A stretch of DNA of 64,000 nt from an uncultured Pelagibacteraceae bacterium (GTDB lineage: Bacteria; Pseudomonadota; Alphaproteobacteria; Pelagibacterales; Pelagibacteraceae), in the NCBI GenBank assembly GCA_902635845.1, contig CACPPK010000001.1:158070-222069 (forward strand), in the 5' to 3' direction. This document shows, piece by piece, positions 17,111 to 25,865 of the stretch. The translations under genes were made by a program, and so were the position numbers. Every line of letters begins with the position of its first letter. Positions within the stretch are counted from its first letter, which is position 1. Under the pieces are notes generated by a model, which ran no database searches, had not been told where the DNA came from, and saw only the letters and a program-made list of their open reading frames with translations.

Positions 17111-18235
17111 TTTTTGCTTCAGATAATTCAATCTTCCAATTATTTCGTCCCTATCCATATAATAACCTTGAAGGTGCCTGTGTCCTGAGTTTGGATCAAA
17201 TTCTGTTCTTCCATGAAGAAGTCTTCTGTTATTAAATGAAAAAATATCACCTGGCTCTAATCTGAAATTAATTTGAAATTTAGGGTCATGTAATAAATTT
17301 CCAAATCGATGATGGGCTTTATAAACTGAGTCCATTATATCTGGATGACAATCAAGAGCATCTAGTGTTGCTATACTATAACGAATATCATTGTAATCTC
17401 CGTCTTTAGTAAGTGATATTGCTGTACCATAAACACTTCTGACTGCTTCTTGAGTATAATCTTTATCTCTAAATTTAAGTGGAGTATTTACCAATATATC
17501 AAAAGTATCCTTTTCGTTATTTTTTAAATAATCTGCCACAGCAAATGCATCTACGGCTGATGAGTCGCCACCCTTTGCTGAATTTATTAAACAGTGTAAA
17601 AATTGATAACCAGGTGGATTTTCAAACCAAGGCAAATCCATATGATTTCTTAAGGCGTGCGCTGTATATGCAGAATTATTTGGTTTTGGAATATTAATTA
17701 CTTCAAAAGGTGTTTTAAAAAAAGTTTCTCGAGTATGACTTATTCGATTTAAAACTTTTAATGCAGAATTTTTTTCTACTGGAGCATTTTTAACAATAGC
17801 TATTCCGGTATAATGTAAAAGCTCTAACCATTTAATCAAACCATCATCAGAGTTTATAATTTCATCATGATCTATCTGTATTGATTTTAAGTTTTTTTCT
17901 AATGAACAGTCCCAAAGTTTATATGGAGAAACGTACTTTTGTTTATTTTTTAAAGTATAACAATTTTCTCTTAACCATTTTGGATCATAATAACTTATAT
18001 GGTCTCCTTCGCTCCATTCGATTTCTAATTTTCCATCTGAACTTATAGAATACTTTGAAGGATTAATGTTTTCTGAGACCTCTAGAATGTTAAACATTCT
18101 ATGTCTCGAATCTTTATCATGAGCAGTTGGACAATTATCTCTTAGCCAAAGGTAATTAAACTTACTCTCTTCACCATCATTCCAAATAACTTTTAAATAC
18201 GTTGAATTTTTTTCTAGTTTAGAAATTGAGCTCAC
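17105..18235 (-). CDS. Gamma-butyrobetaine hydroxylase-like Fe(II)/2-oxoglutarate oxygenase
   Basis: Protein of 376 residues with an N-terminal GBBH-like domain (about 1-100, WLRDNC) and a TauD-type catalytic domain. The iron triad is His198, Asp200 and His341 (NHMDLPW and RLLHGRTEF), within six residues of the numbering in human BBOX1, and PNNSAYTAHAL keeps the Tyr of the trimethylammonium cage. The N-terminal zinc site looks degraded: only Cys35 of the usual cysteine cluster remains in NCPTAHDKDSRH. With carnitine dehydrogenase and later steps nearby, gamma-butyrobetaine to carnitine is the simplest role. Since TmpA, which hydroxylates trimethylaminoethylphosphonate, belongs to the same family and a TmpB-like gene is in this island, that is a real alternative. 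Divergent from proX. Confidence 0.8.
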   Translation of the reverse strand: MSSISKLEKNSTYLKVIWNDGEESKFNYLWLRDNCPTAHDKDSRHRMFNILEVSENINPSKYSISSDGKLEIEWSEGDHISYYDPKWLRENCYTLKNKQKYVSPYKLWDCSLEKNLKSIQIDHDEIINSDDGLIKWLELLHYTGIAIVKNAPVEKNSALKVLNRISHTRETFFKTPFEVINIPKPNNSAYTAHALRNHMDLPWFENPPGYQFLHCLINSAKGGDSSAVDAFAVADYLKNNEKDTFDILVNTPLKFRDKDYTQEAVRSVYGTAISLTKDGDYNDIRYSIATLDALDCHPDIMDSVYKAHHRFGNLLHDPKFQINFRLEPGDIFSFNNRRLLHGRTEFDPNSGHRHLQGYYMDRDEIIGRLNYLKQKL

Positions 18236-18366
18236 ATTTAATTTTTATATAAAAGAGTAGTCAAATCAACTCAATTAATAGTTGTATCAATAATTCAAAG
18301 CTTGTTTTTTATCTACATTCATTATTAAATCTCGGTATTAAAACTTAACCTTAAGGAGATAATTTA

Positions 18367-19383
18367 ATGAAGTTTTTAAAGAGATTAACAATCTCAATTT
18401 TCCTTCTTTCATCTTTAATTGTAAGTAATGCAAACGCTGGTGATTGTAAGGCAAGATTGGGAGATTTTGATTGGAGCAGTGCTAACATCCACACAGCTAT
18501 CACTACTTTCATACTTGAAAAAGGATACGGTTGTGAAGTGTCTGTAACTAAGGGAAGTACTACTCCGATTATGGCCGCTCATTACGATGGTCAATTAGAT
18601 GTCATTACTGAAGTTTGGTACGATAATATAATTGGTAATTATAAACCTCATGAAGAAGCAGGTACAATTATCCATATGGGAACAAACACACCAGACTCTC
18701 AGCAAGCATTCTACGTAGATAAAGCTACTGCTGATAAATACAATTTAAAATCTGTTGAAGATATGAAAGATCCAAAAATAGCTGCGCTATTTAAAGATCC
18801 AGAAGATCCTTCAAAAGGCAGAATGACTAGCTGTATATCTGGTTGGACTTGCTACACTGTTAACTTGGTTAAGCAAAAAGAGTATGGTTTAGATAAATAC
18901 TATACAAACTTTGATCCAGGTTCAGGAGGTGCATTAGATGCTGCTATAGCAGGTGCATTTGCTAAGAAAAAACCAATCTTCACTTACTACTGGGCACCAA
19001 CTGGATTAATGGGTAAAGTTGATCTAGTAAGATTAACTGAACCAAAATTTGATCAAACTTGCTGGGATAATATGTCTGCAGTTGTTGAAGATATCAAAGC
19101 TAACGGACCAGATGCTTATAAACCTTCATGCGCATGTGAATATAGAGATATGGCTTTAACTAAGTCTGTACTTGCAACATGGGCAAAAGCTCATCCAAAA
19201 GAAAATGAGTTTATTGGAAAATATACAGTTCCAACAGCTACTGTTAACAAAATGTTAGCATTCTATGAAGATGAGTCAGGTGGTGATATGGAAGCTACTG
19301 CAATAGAGTTCTTGAAAACAGAAACTATGTGGAAAGACTGGGTGCCAGCTGATGTTGCTAAAAAAGTTTCAGCAGCATTATAA
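18367..19383 (+). CDS. proX: Betaine-type ABC transporter substrate-binding protein, ProX/OpuAC-like
   Basis: Periplasmic binding protein of 338 residues with a signal peptide (hydrophobic about 8-20, SNANA site). The OpuAC domain opens with KARLGDFDWSSANIHTAITTF and has KGSTTPIMAAHYDGQLDVITEVWYDN, typical of glycine betaine, proline betaine or carnitine binders. Several Trp and Tyr residues (for example FTYYWAP) can build a trimethylammonium cage. A strong ribosome site (AAGGAGAT) precedes the ATG. A terminator follows it, before the permease. In the carnitine island the ligand may be carnitine, gamma-butyrobetaine or betaine. Confidence 0.92.
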   Translation: MKFLKRLTISIFLLSSLIVSNANAGDCKARLGDFDWSSANIHTAITTFILEKGYGCEVSVTKGSTTPIMAAHYDGQLDVITEVWYDNIIGNYKPHEEAGTIIHMGTNTPDSQQAFYVDKATADKYNLKSVEDMKDPKIAALFKDPEDPSKGRMTSCISGWTCYTVNLVKQKEYGLDKYYTNFDPGSGGALDAAIAGAFAKKKPIFTYYWAPTGLMGKVDLVRLTEPKFDQTCWDNMSAVVEDIKANGPDAYKPSCACEYRDMALTKSVLATWAKAHPKENEFIGKYTVPTATVNKMLAFYEDESGGDMEATAIEFLKTETMWKDWVPADVAKKVSAAL

Positions 19384-19406
19384 TCACTAAATTAAATTTA
19401 TAAGAT

Positions 19407-19430
19407 AGAGCCCTTCGGGGCTCTTTCTTT
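19407..19430 (+). terminator. Intrinsic terminator between proX and proW
   Basis: Perfect 7-base stem AGAGCCC / GGGCTCT closed by a stable TTCG tetraloop and followed by TTCTTT. It lies 24 bases after the proX stop and 15 bases before the proW start, so it should make the permease and ATPase read-through products of a proX-dominated transcript. Confidence 0.9.
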
Positions 19431-19445
19431 AAGTAAAAAACAAAT

Positions 19446-20477
19446 ATGGAAGCATTAAAGAAAAATAAAAAAATATTTTTTAATATTGGTTTGTTGGTTG
19501 TTTTTGTATGGTTATTAATAACTAGCTATTCTCAATCAAAAAGAAAACCTGACAATATTGGGGAATTATTAAATGATTTTTCTTGGCTAGGAGGTAAGTG
19601 GCCAAAATGGTTAGATTTACCATTAATGAATTGGATTAATTCTGGTTTCAAAACACTTAACGAAAAATATGGGTACATATTTGAAGCTATTAACAATGTT
19701 CTTTTATATATGTTAATGCTTGTAAAAAATTTTTTAATTCAAGCTCCATGGCCACTAGTTATACTTGGTGTGGTGGTTCTAACTTACTTTGCAAGTGGAA
19801 GAAAAATTGGAACAACAGTATTTGTAGGATTTTGCACTTTTTTTATAGGTTTTCTTCACCCAATATTCTGGCAAAAAGCAATTGAAACAACTGCAATAAT
19901 GTTAATTGGAATATTTCTTTGTGTTGTTGCAGGTATTCCATTGGGAATAGCTATGGCACGAAGCGCAAGAACAAGAAATGTTATTTTGCCAGTTTTAGAT
20001 TTGATGCAAACTATTCCAAGTTTCTGTTATTTAATTCCGGGTATTATGTTGTTTGGTTTAGGAGCAGTTCCAGCTATTATAGCTACATTTATTTATGCAG
20101 TTCCTCCTTTAGTAAGACTAACAGATTTAGGAATTAGGCTTGTAGATACTGAGGTTATTGAAGCTGCGGATGCATTTGGTGCAAGTAAAAAACAAAAACT
20201 ATGGGGAGTACAAATGCCATTAGCTTTGCCAAATATTATGCAAGGAATTAATCAGTGTACAATGATGGCATTGGCGATGGTTGTTATTGCATCGATGATA
20301 GGCACTAGAGGTTTAGGAGATGAAGTTTTACTTGGACTTCAACAATTAAATGTAGGAAGAGCTGCTGAAGCAGGGATCGCTATTGTGCTTCTGGCAATAG
20401 TTCTTGATAGGATAACTCAATCTTATGGAGAAACACTACAAGAGAGAACAGCACCAAATACAAAGAAAGGTAAATAA
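19446..20477 (+). CDS. proW: Betaine-type ABC transporter permease, ProW-like
   Basis: Permease of 343 residues. A first hydrophobic segment (about 12-26) and a linker precede the core, which holds an EAA-type loop (EAADAFGASKKQKLWGVQMPLALPNIM) and MIGTRGLGDEVLLGLQQLNVGRAAEAG, diagnostic of ProW/OpuAB. It forms the channel for the ProX ligand. The last base of its stop is the first base of the proV start (TAATG). No clear Shine-Dalgarno precedes the ATG, as for other genes downstream of terminators here. Confidence 0.92.
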   Translation: MEALKKNKKIFFNIGLLVVFVWLLITSYSQSKRKPDNIGELLNDFSWLGGKWPKWLDLPLMNWINSGFKTLNEKYGYIFEAINNVLLYMLMLVKNFLIQAPWPLVILGVVVLTYFASGRKIGTTVFVGFCTFFIGFLHPIFWQKAIETTAIMLIGIFLCVVAGIPLGIAMARSARTRNVILPVLDLMQTIPSFCYLIPGIMLFGLGAVPAIIATFIYAVPPLVRLTDLGIRLVDTEVIEAADAFGASKKQKLWGVQMPLALPNIMQGINQCTMMALAMVVIASMIGTRGLGDEVLLGLQQLNVGRAAEAGIAIVLLAIVLDRITQSYGETLQERTAPNTKKGK

Positions 20478-21502
20478 TGTCTAAAATTGAGATTAATAAT
20501 GTTTATAAAATCTTCGGTAACAATCCTCAGTCTGTAATGCCAATGGTAAAAGATGGAGCAAACAAAGAAGAAGTTTTAGAACAAACTGGTCATACTGTTG
20601 GTCTTGATAATGTTTCATTAAAAATAGAAGAAGGAGAAACTTTTGTTTGTATGGGTTTGTCAGGATCTGGAAAATCAACTCTAATTAGGCATTTAAATAG
20701 ATTAATCGATCCCACTGACGGAGAAATTTTAGTAGAAGGAACAAATGTAATGTCATTAAATAAAGAACAACTAATTGACTTTAGAAGACATAAAATGAGT
20801 ATGGTGTTTCAGAGATTTGGTTTGTTCCCACATAAAACTGTTTTACAGAACGTAGGCTATGGATTGGAAATGCAAGGCAAAGCAGAAGAGGAAAGACATA
20901 GTGTAGCGATGGAAAAAATTGATGCTGTTGGTTTAACAGGATTTGAAAATCAATTTCCAAATCAATTATCTGGGGGAATGCAACAAAGGGTTGGTTTAGC
21001 AAGAGCACTTGCTACTGATAGTGATATCATGTTAATGGATGAAGCTTTTAGTGCTTTAGATCCTTTAATTAGAAGTGATATGCAAAAACAACTGCTAGAT
21101 CTTCAATCAGAATTAAAAAAAACAATCGTATTTATTACTCATGATTTAGATGAGTCTTTAAGACTTGGTGATCACATTGGAATATTAAATGCTGGTAAAC
21201 TTGTTCAAGTTGGAACACCAGTAGACATTATAATGAATCCAGCTGATGATTATGTTAAGGCATTTGTTAAAGATGTTAATAGAGCAAAAGTAATTAAAGC
21301 TAAAATAGTTATGAAAAAAACTGAAGAAGCAAATGATATTGATAAATCTAATTTAATAAAAGTTAATGAAGATCAATTTATAGAAGAATTTTTACCTCAA
21401 ATTGTTTGTTCAAATTCAAACTGTGAGGTTGTTGATAAAAGTGGAAATGTAAAAGGTTATATATCAAATAAAGAACTACAGACATCACTAACAAAATCTT
21501 AA
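20477..21502 (+). CDS. proV: Betaine-type ABC transporter ATPase, ProV-like
   Basis: ATPase of 341 residues with Walker A GLSGSGKST, signature LSGGMQQRVGLARAL, Walker B IMLMDEAFSALDP (DEA, as in ProV/OpuAA) and switch FITHDLDESL. The N-terminal extension before the Walker A and the short C-terminal tail (about 275-341, with SGNVKGYISNKEL) correspond to ProV, where CBS repeats regulate transport by ionic strength; here only about one CBS-like unit remains. Coupled to proW. The SDR gene starts 4 bases after its stop. Confidence 0.93.
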   Translation: MSKIEINNVYKIFGNNPQSVMPMVKDGANKEEVLEQTGHTVGLDNVSLKIEEGETFVCMGLSGSGKSTLIRHLNRLIDPTDGEILVEGTNVMSLNKEQLIDFRRHKMSMVFQRFGLFPHKTVLQNVGYGLEMQGKAEEERHSVAMEKIDAVGLTGFENQFPNQLSGGMQQRVGLARALATDSDIMLMDEAFSALDPLIRSDMQKQLLDLQSELKKTIVFITHDLDESLRLGDHIGILNAGKLVQVGTPVDIIMNPADDYVKAFVKDVNRAKVIKAKIVMKKTEEANDIDKSNLIKVNEDQFIEEFLPQIVCSNSNCEVVDKSGNVKGYISNKELQTSLTKS

Positions 21503-21505
21503 TTA

Positions 21506-22294
21506 ATGGTTAACCAATCATTAAAGAATAAAAAAATAATAATTTCTGCAGGAGCATCTGGGATAGGTTTAGCTACGGCTAAAGTATGTCTTGCGCGTGG
21601 AGCATATGTTTATCTTTGTGATATTGACACTAAATCTTTAAACAAACTTAATAAACATCCTTTAAAAAATAAAAGATTGTTCTCATATGCATGTGATGCC
21701 TCAGATGAAAATCAAGTTTCAGATTTATTTAAGAAAATAAATAATAAAACAAAAAAAATCGATGCTTTAATAAATAATGTTGGAATCGCTGGACCAACCG
21801 GATCACTAGAAAAACTTAAATCTGAAGATTGGGAAAGAACCATTCAAGTAGATGTTAATAGTCATTTTTATTTTACTAAGAAAGCCATACCTTTAATTAA
21901 AAAATCTAGAAATGGATCAATAATAAATATTTCATCAACTGCTGGTATATTAGGTTTTCCTTTAAGATCCCCTTATGCGGCAAGCAAGTGGGCAATCATT
22001 GGAGTTACCAAAACATTGGCGATGGAGCTAGGTAAATTCAATATAAGAGTTAATGCGGTTTGTCCTGGTTCAATAAAAGGCGAAAGAATGAAAAGAGTAA
22101 TAAGAGATAAAGCAAAGTTTACAAAAGTTTCTTCAAAAAAAGTTGAAAAAGAATTTATTTCAATGAGTTCTATGAAAAAATGGATCCTAGAGGAAGATAT
22201 AGGAAAAATGTGTGCTTTTTTAATATCTGATGACTCAAGTAAAGTTTCAGGACAGGTAATTTCTGTAGATGGACATACAGAAAGAAACGACTAA
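21506..22294 (+). CDS. Short-chain dehydrogenase/reductase
   Basis: Classical SDR of 262 residues. The cofactor motif is SAGASGIGLA (a variant of TGxxxGIG), then NNVGIAGPTG, the catalytic Ser in NISSTAGI and Tyr/Lys in SPYAASKWA. An NAD preference is suggested by the acidic CDID after strand two. It is the last gene of the proXWV unit, 4 bases after proV, so it should act on the imported compound or its product, perhaps a hydroxy-betaine or the opposite carnitine enantiomer (inference). The end overlaps the convergent GFA gene by 4 bases. Confidence 0.88.
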   Translation: MVNQSLKNKKIIISAGASGIGLATAKVCLARGAYVYLCDIDTKSLNKLNKHPLKNKRLFSYACDASDENQVSDLFKKINNKTKKIDALINNVGIAGPTGSLEKLKSEDWERTIQVDVNSHFYFTKKAIPLIKKSRNGSIINISSTAGILGFPLRSPYAASKWAIIGVTKTLAMELGKFNIRVNAVCPGSIKGERMKRVIRDKAKFTKVSSKKVEKEFISMSSMKKWILEEDIGKMCAFLISDDSSKVSGQVISVDGHTERND

Positions 22295-22689
22295 TTCGAA
22301 AACCTTTTATACTTTGGAAGTTTATCAGTAATTTTATAAAAATCTGATTTAGTACCAACAAATATATTTCTCATCGTCTTAAGACCTGTTTTTCCATTAA
22401 ACATACCCGCAGCTATTGATACATTATCTGTGTTTTTAAATTTAAAAAAAATACTAGCCCCACATTTATTGCAAAATCCTCTTTTTGCACTACTGGATGA
22501 TTTAAACCATTTGAGAGTTTTTTTATTTATGAATTTAATATCTTTATCTTTAACATTAGAATAAGCCCCATAAATACCATGGGTTTTTCTACATTGAATA
22601 CAATGACAATTTGAGACATTTCTATGTTCACCACTAGTTTTAAACTTTACTCCTTTACATAAACAACTGGCTGTTAAAGTTTTTTTCAT
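22291..22689 (-). CDS. GFA / CENP-V-type zinc protein
   Basis: Small protein of 132 residues of the glutathione-dependent formaldehyde-activating (GFA) family. Zinc-binding cysteines are visible in CLCKGVKF, NCHCIQCRKTHG and FCNKCGASIFFKF. Family members bind zinc and act on small thiol adducts; only a few have a proven activity. Its start shares one base with the stop of the carnitine dehydrogenase gene, so it belongs to that operon. Trimethylammonium catabolism releases formaldehyde during betaine demethylation, so a detoxifying role is conceivable, but this is guesswork from context. Confidence 0.82.
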   Translation of the reverse strand: MKKTLTASCLCKGVKFKTSGEHRNVSNCHCIQCRKTHGIYGAYSNVKDKDIKFINKKTLKWFKSSSSAKRGFCNKCGASIFFKFKNTDNVSIAAGMFNGKTGLKTMRNIFVGTKSDFYKITDKLPKYKRFSN

Positions 22690-23633
22690 TATCTTCTAAT
22701 TTTATTTTCGTATTTTTTTCTTAATTTTTGAAGATCAACTAAATACTGATCTCTTATATTTGATATCATTGTAACCGATTTACCCTTGGCTTGTTTTGCT
22801 GTTCCTGAAATAAGTCTTGATGATAATTTATTTGATAATTTTGGGGCTTTTAATTTTGTCCAAGGTAACTTTAAAGCAGGTCCAAATTGCTCTAACATAT
22901 GTTTCATTCCTGCTTTTCCACCTGCAAGGTGAAAAGTTAAAAATGTACCCATTAACGACCATCTTAATCCTGGACCATCTTCAATTGCCCTGTCTAATTC
23001 CTCTGTAGTTGCATACCCCTCATTAATTATATGTAACCCTTCTCTCCATAATGCTTCTTGCAATCTATCTGATAAATAACCAGGTAATTCATTTTTTACC
23101 ATAATTGGATTCATAGAAATCGATTCATAAAATTTTTTAGCTAAATTTAAATTTTTTCTTGAAGTTCTCTTACCTGGAACAATTTCTACAGCAGGCAATA
23201 AATAAACAGGATTAAACGGGTGTCCAATTATACCTCGCTCTGGATTTTTGCATTTTGAATAAATTCTTGTTGGGAGCAAACCTGAAGAACTTGAGGAAAT
23301 TATTGAATTTGGTTTTGCATACATTCCAATTTTATTCATCAGTTTAGTTTTTAAAGAATAGTTTTCAGTTGCACATTCCTGAATAAAGTCTGCTTCTTTT
23401 AACGCCTGTTCTATTGAAGTAAAAAAATGAAAATTTTTAAGATTTATTTTTTTTTTGTTAAAAAGTTTTTTTACAAATGGCCATGTTCTTTTTATTTCGG
23501 ATATTAAATTTTTTTTTAACTTGATATCCTTATCAAATGCATAAACAATTTTGTTATGAGCTAAACAACGTATGATCCACCCTGCTCCAATTACACCTGT
23601 TCCAATTACAGCAACTTTTTTAATATTTTGCAT
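22689..23633 (-). CDS. cdhA: L-carnitine 3-dehydrogenase-like
   Basis: 3-hydroxyacyl-CoA-dehydrogenase-fold protein of 314 residues. It has the Rossmann motif VAVIGTGVIGAGW and, in the second domain, GPGLRWSLMGTFLTFHLAGGKAGMKHMLEQFGP, a stretch characteristic of carnitine dehydrogenases rather than acyl-CoA enzymes. It should oxidise L-carnitine to 3-dehydrocarnitine with NAD. Its start shares one base with the stop of the BKACE gene upstream (TAATG), which encodes the next pathway step. The thioesterase for the following step is divergent, just beyond. Confidence 0.85.
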   Translation of the reverse strand: MQNIKKVAVIGTGVIGAGWIIRCLAHNKIVYAFDKDIKLKKNLISEIKRTWPFVKKLFNKKKINLKNFHFFTSIEQALKEADFIQECATENYSLKTKLMNKIGMYAKPNSIISSSSSGLLPTRIYSKCKNPERGIIGHPFNPVYLLPAVEIVPGKRTSRKNLNLAKKFYESISMNPIMVKNELPGYLSDRLQEALWREGLHIINEGYATTEELDRAIEDGPGLRWSLMGTFLTFHLAGGKAGMKHMLEQFGPALKLPWTKLKAPKLSNKLSSRLISGTAKQAKGKSVTMISNIRDQYLVDLQKLRKKYENKIRR

Positions 23634-24520
23634 TACTTGTGTTTAACAAGTTTTAACTTCTCTCTTGTTTCTGCAGGTGTCATTGTTGTTGCACCTAGAT
23701 CTTCAACAATTCTAAGTGCTTTTTCAACTAACTGAGCATTTGTTGCTAGTTTGCCTTTAGATAAATACAAATTATCTTCTAAACCCACTCTTGGATTACC
23801 GCCCATAATTACAGTTTGTGCTACGAATGGCATCTCGTTTTTGGATATTGCAAAACCTGACCACACACCTTCTTTTGGCATAATATCTTTCATTGCTTGC
23901 ATTGCTAATGGAGTAGCTGGCGCTCCCCATGGAATTCCTAAACACATTTGAAACATTGGAGGATCGTCTAACAATCCTTCTTTATATAGTTGCGCTCCAA
24001 ACCACATATTTCCTAAATCAAATGCTTCTATTTCTGGTTTTACTTTAATTTCTTTTAATCGTTTTGCAGCTTTTCTTAAATCGTTTGGGGTATTAACCGT
24101 TATAACTGAACTATCACCAAAATTTAGAGTTCCACAATCTAGTGTACAAATTTCAGGTAAAAATTGTTCAGCATTAGCAATTCTTTCCATAACATTTGCC
24201 ATATCAGTCATTGGTCCAAACTCTAAAGGGTCTTTGCCTTGACCAATGTCTAAATCTCCACCCATTCCAGTTGTTAAATTTAAAATAACATCCGTATCAC
24301 TTGAACGAACTCTATCTACAACCTCTTTATATAATTCTAGCCTTCTGCTTGGTGTTCCGTCCTCTTCTCTAACATGAATATGTGCTATTGCTGCACCTGC
24401 CTTTGCAGCTTCAATCGCCGCTGTTGCAATTTGTTCTGGTGTTTTTGGCAATTCAGGATGTTTGCTTGCGGTATCTCCTGACCCAGTTACAGCACATGAT
24501 ATGAATACCTTGTTGTTCAT
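23633..24520 (-). CDS. cdhC: Beta-keto acid cleavage enzyme (BKACE), dehydrocarnitine type
   Basis: DUF849/BKACE TIM-barrel protein of 295 residues. It has the N-terminal KVFISCAVTGSGDTASKHPELPKTP, the metal-binding AHIHVREEDGTPSRR and the later CTLDCGTLNFG and MGGNPRVGLEDNLYL motifs. BKACE enzymes condense a beta-keto acid with acetyl-CoA; the carnitine-pathway member converts 3-dehydrocarnitine plus acetyl-CoA to betainyl-CoA and acetoacetate. Coupling to the carnitine dehydrogenase gene and the nearby hot-dog thioesterase support that substrate. Confidence 0.87.
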   Translation of the reverse strand: MNNKVFISCAVTGSGDTASKHPELPKTPEQIATAAIEAAKAGAAIAHIHVREEDGTPSRRLELYKEVVDRVRSSDTDVILNLTTGMGGDLDIGQGKDPLEFGPMTDMANVMERIANAEQFLPEICTLDCGTLNFGDSSVITVNTPNDLRKAAKRLKEIKVKPEIEAFDLGNMWFGAQLYKEGLLDDPPMFQMCLGIPWGAPATPLAMQAMKDIMPKEGVWSGFAISKNEMPFVAQTVIMGGNPRVGLEDNLYLSKGKLATNAQLVEKALRIVEDLGATTMTPAETREKLKLVKHK

Positions 24521-24567
24521 TTTAAGTAAGATTTATACTATTATAAAAAGGACGAGGGAATAAAAAA

Positions 24568-25035
24568 ATGTCATTTTACATAACAGATCTAACAATCAAA
24601 AAAGAATGGACCGATTACAATAATCACATGAACATGGCTTACTATGTCCTAGTTTTTGATCAGACTTGGGAGATAATTCTTGAAAAATTTAAGATGGGCG
24701 AAAAATCTGCAAAGGATACTCAAAGAAGTACCATGGTTGTTGAAACTCGAACTACTTATGATGGGGAGGTTAAAGAAGGAGATGGGGTTGAAATTGTTTT
24801 AACCTTTTTTGATCATGATAAAAAGAGACTACATTTCAAAATGGAAATGATTGAAAAATCATCAAAAAAATTATCTGCAACTATCGAAATGTTAGCTCTC
24901 TATATTGATCTTAGTAAAAGAAAAGTTACAGAATTTGAGGAAGAAAAAATTAAAATTATGGACGACTTTATAAATGAAAATAAAAATGAATTTAATTCTA
25001 ATAATTTAACAATTATAGGAAAACTTAAAAAATGA
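24568..25035 (+). CDS. cdhB: Hot-dog thioesterase, probable betainyl-CoA thioesterase
   Basis: Protein of 155 residues with a 4HBT hot-dog domain: EWTDYNNHMNMAYYVLVFDQ near the N-terminus is the typical active-site helix entry. In carnitine catabolism this step releases glycine betaine from betainyl-CoA. It is divergent from the BKACE gene across 47 bases and overlaps the TauD-family gene as ATGA, so it leads the plus-strand unit that also encodes the HD oxygenase and GMC enzyme. Assignment as CdhB rests on gene context. Confidence 0.8.
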   Translation: MSFYITDLTIKKEWTDYNNHMNMAYYVLVFDQTWEIILEKFKMGEKSAKDTQRSTMVVETRTTYDGEVKEGDGVEIVLTFFDHDKKRLHFKMEMIEKSSKKLSATIEMLALYIDLSKRKVTEFEEEKIKIMDDFINENKNEFNSNNLTIIGKLKK

Positions 25036-25862
25036 TTGATATAAGATTATTATCTGGAGCATTAGGTGCAGAAATAAATGGAATTGATTTAACTGATGTA
25101 TCAGATGAAAATTTTAAGAAAATAAACGACCTATTGTTAGAACACAAAGTTATTTTTTTTAGAGATCAACCTTTAACCACAGAACAGCATATTGCATTAG
25201 CTGCAAAGTTTGGCCCATTAGAAACACATGCATATGTTAAAGGCCGAAGTGAATTTCCTGAAATTGTAAGAATAATTAAAAAACCTGATGAAAAAACACA
25301 ATGGGGCGAAGGTTGGCATTCAGATGTTAGTTACAATAAAAAGCCAACAAAGGCAGTTGTTTTAAAATCAATTAAAATTCCTCCAGTTGGAGGGGATACT
25401 GTTTTTTCAAATATGGAACTTGCATGGGAAACATTAGATGATGAGATGAAAAATAAGATTAAAGATAAAAAAGCTGTTCATTCATCAAGAGGTGGAGGAT
25501 TTTTCCTAGATAAATATAAAGCAATGGAGAGCAATGGAAATATGGATGAATACTCAAATACTCATCCAATTTTAAGAACTCATCCCGAAACAGGTAATAA
25601 AATTCTTTTTGTTAACTGGACCTATACAAAAGAAATAGTTGGCATGGATAAAAAAGAAAGTGATGAGATATTAAATTATTTATTCGAACATCAGGCAAGA
25701 CTAGATCTTACTTGTAGATTTAAATGGACAGAAAATGCAATTGCAATTTGGGATAATAGAAGTGTTCAACATTATGCAATCGCTGATTTTTATCCAAATA
25801 AAGGACTTGGTTTTGAAAGAATAATGGATCGGATTGCGATTGAAGGGGATCATCCACAATAA
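25032..25862 (+). CDS. TauD/TfdA-family Fe(II)/2-oxoglutarate oxygenase
   Basis: Protein of 276 residues covering the whole TauD fold. The iron triad is visible as His96 and Asp98 in WHSDVSY and His247 in RSVQHYAIADF; the 2-oxoglutarate Arg is in GFERIMDRI. PVGGDTVFSNM is a family landmark. It hydroxylates an unactivated carbon while turning 2-oxoglutarate into succinate. It is coupled to the thioesterase by ATGA, and the HD-domain oxygenase begins 4 bases after its stop, so it probably makes the hydroxylated substrate for that enzyme, like PhnY for PhnZ or TmpA for TmpB, although those partners come from other oxygenase families. The true substrate is unknown. Confidence 0.88.
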   Translation: MIDIRLLSGALGAEINGIDLTDVSDENFKKINDLLLEHKVIFFRDQPLTTEQHIALAAKFGPLETHAYVKGRSEFPEIVRIIKKPDEKTQWGEGWHSDVSYNKKPTKAVVLKSIKIPPVGGDTVFSNMELAWETLDDEMKNKIKDKKAVHSSRGGGFFLDKYKAMESNGNMDEYSNTHPILRTHPETGNKILFVNWTYTKEIVGMDKKESDEILNYLFEHQARLDLTCRFKWTENAIAIWDNRSVQHYAIADFYPNKGLGFERIMDRIAIEGDHPQ

Positions 25863-25865
25863 TAA

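Noticed and set aside
18236-18366. Possible promoter TTGTTT-17-TTAAAT in front of proX
   Set aside because: Both boxes are weak in an AT-rich background and other spacings look equally good; I see no decisive element beyond the ribosome site AAGGAGAT.
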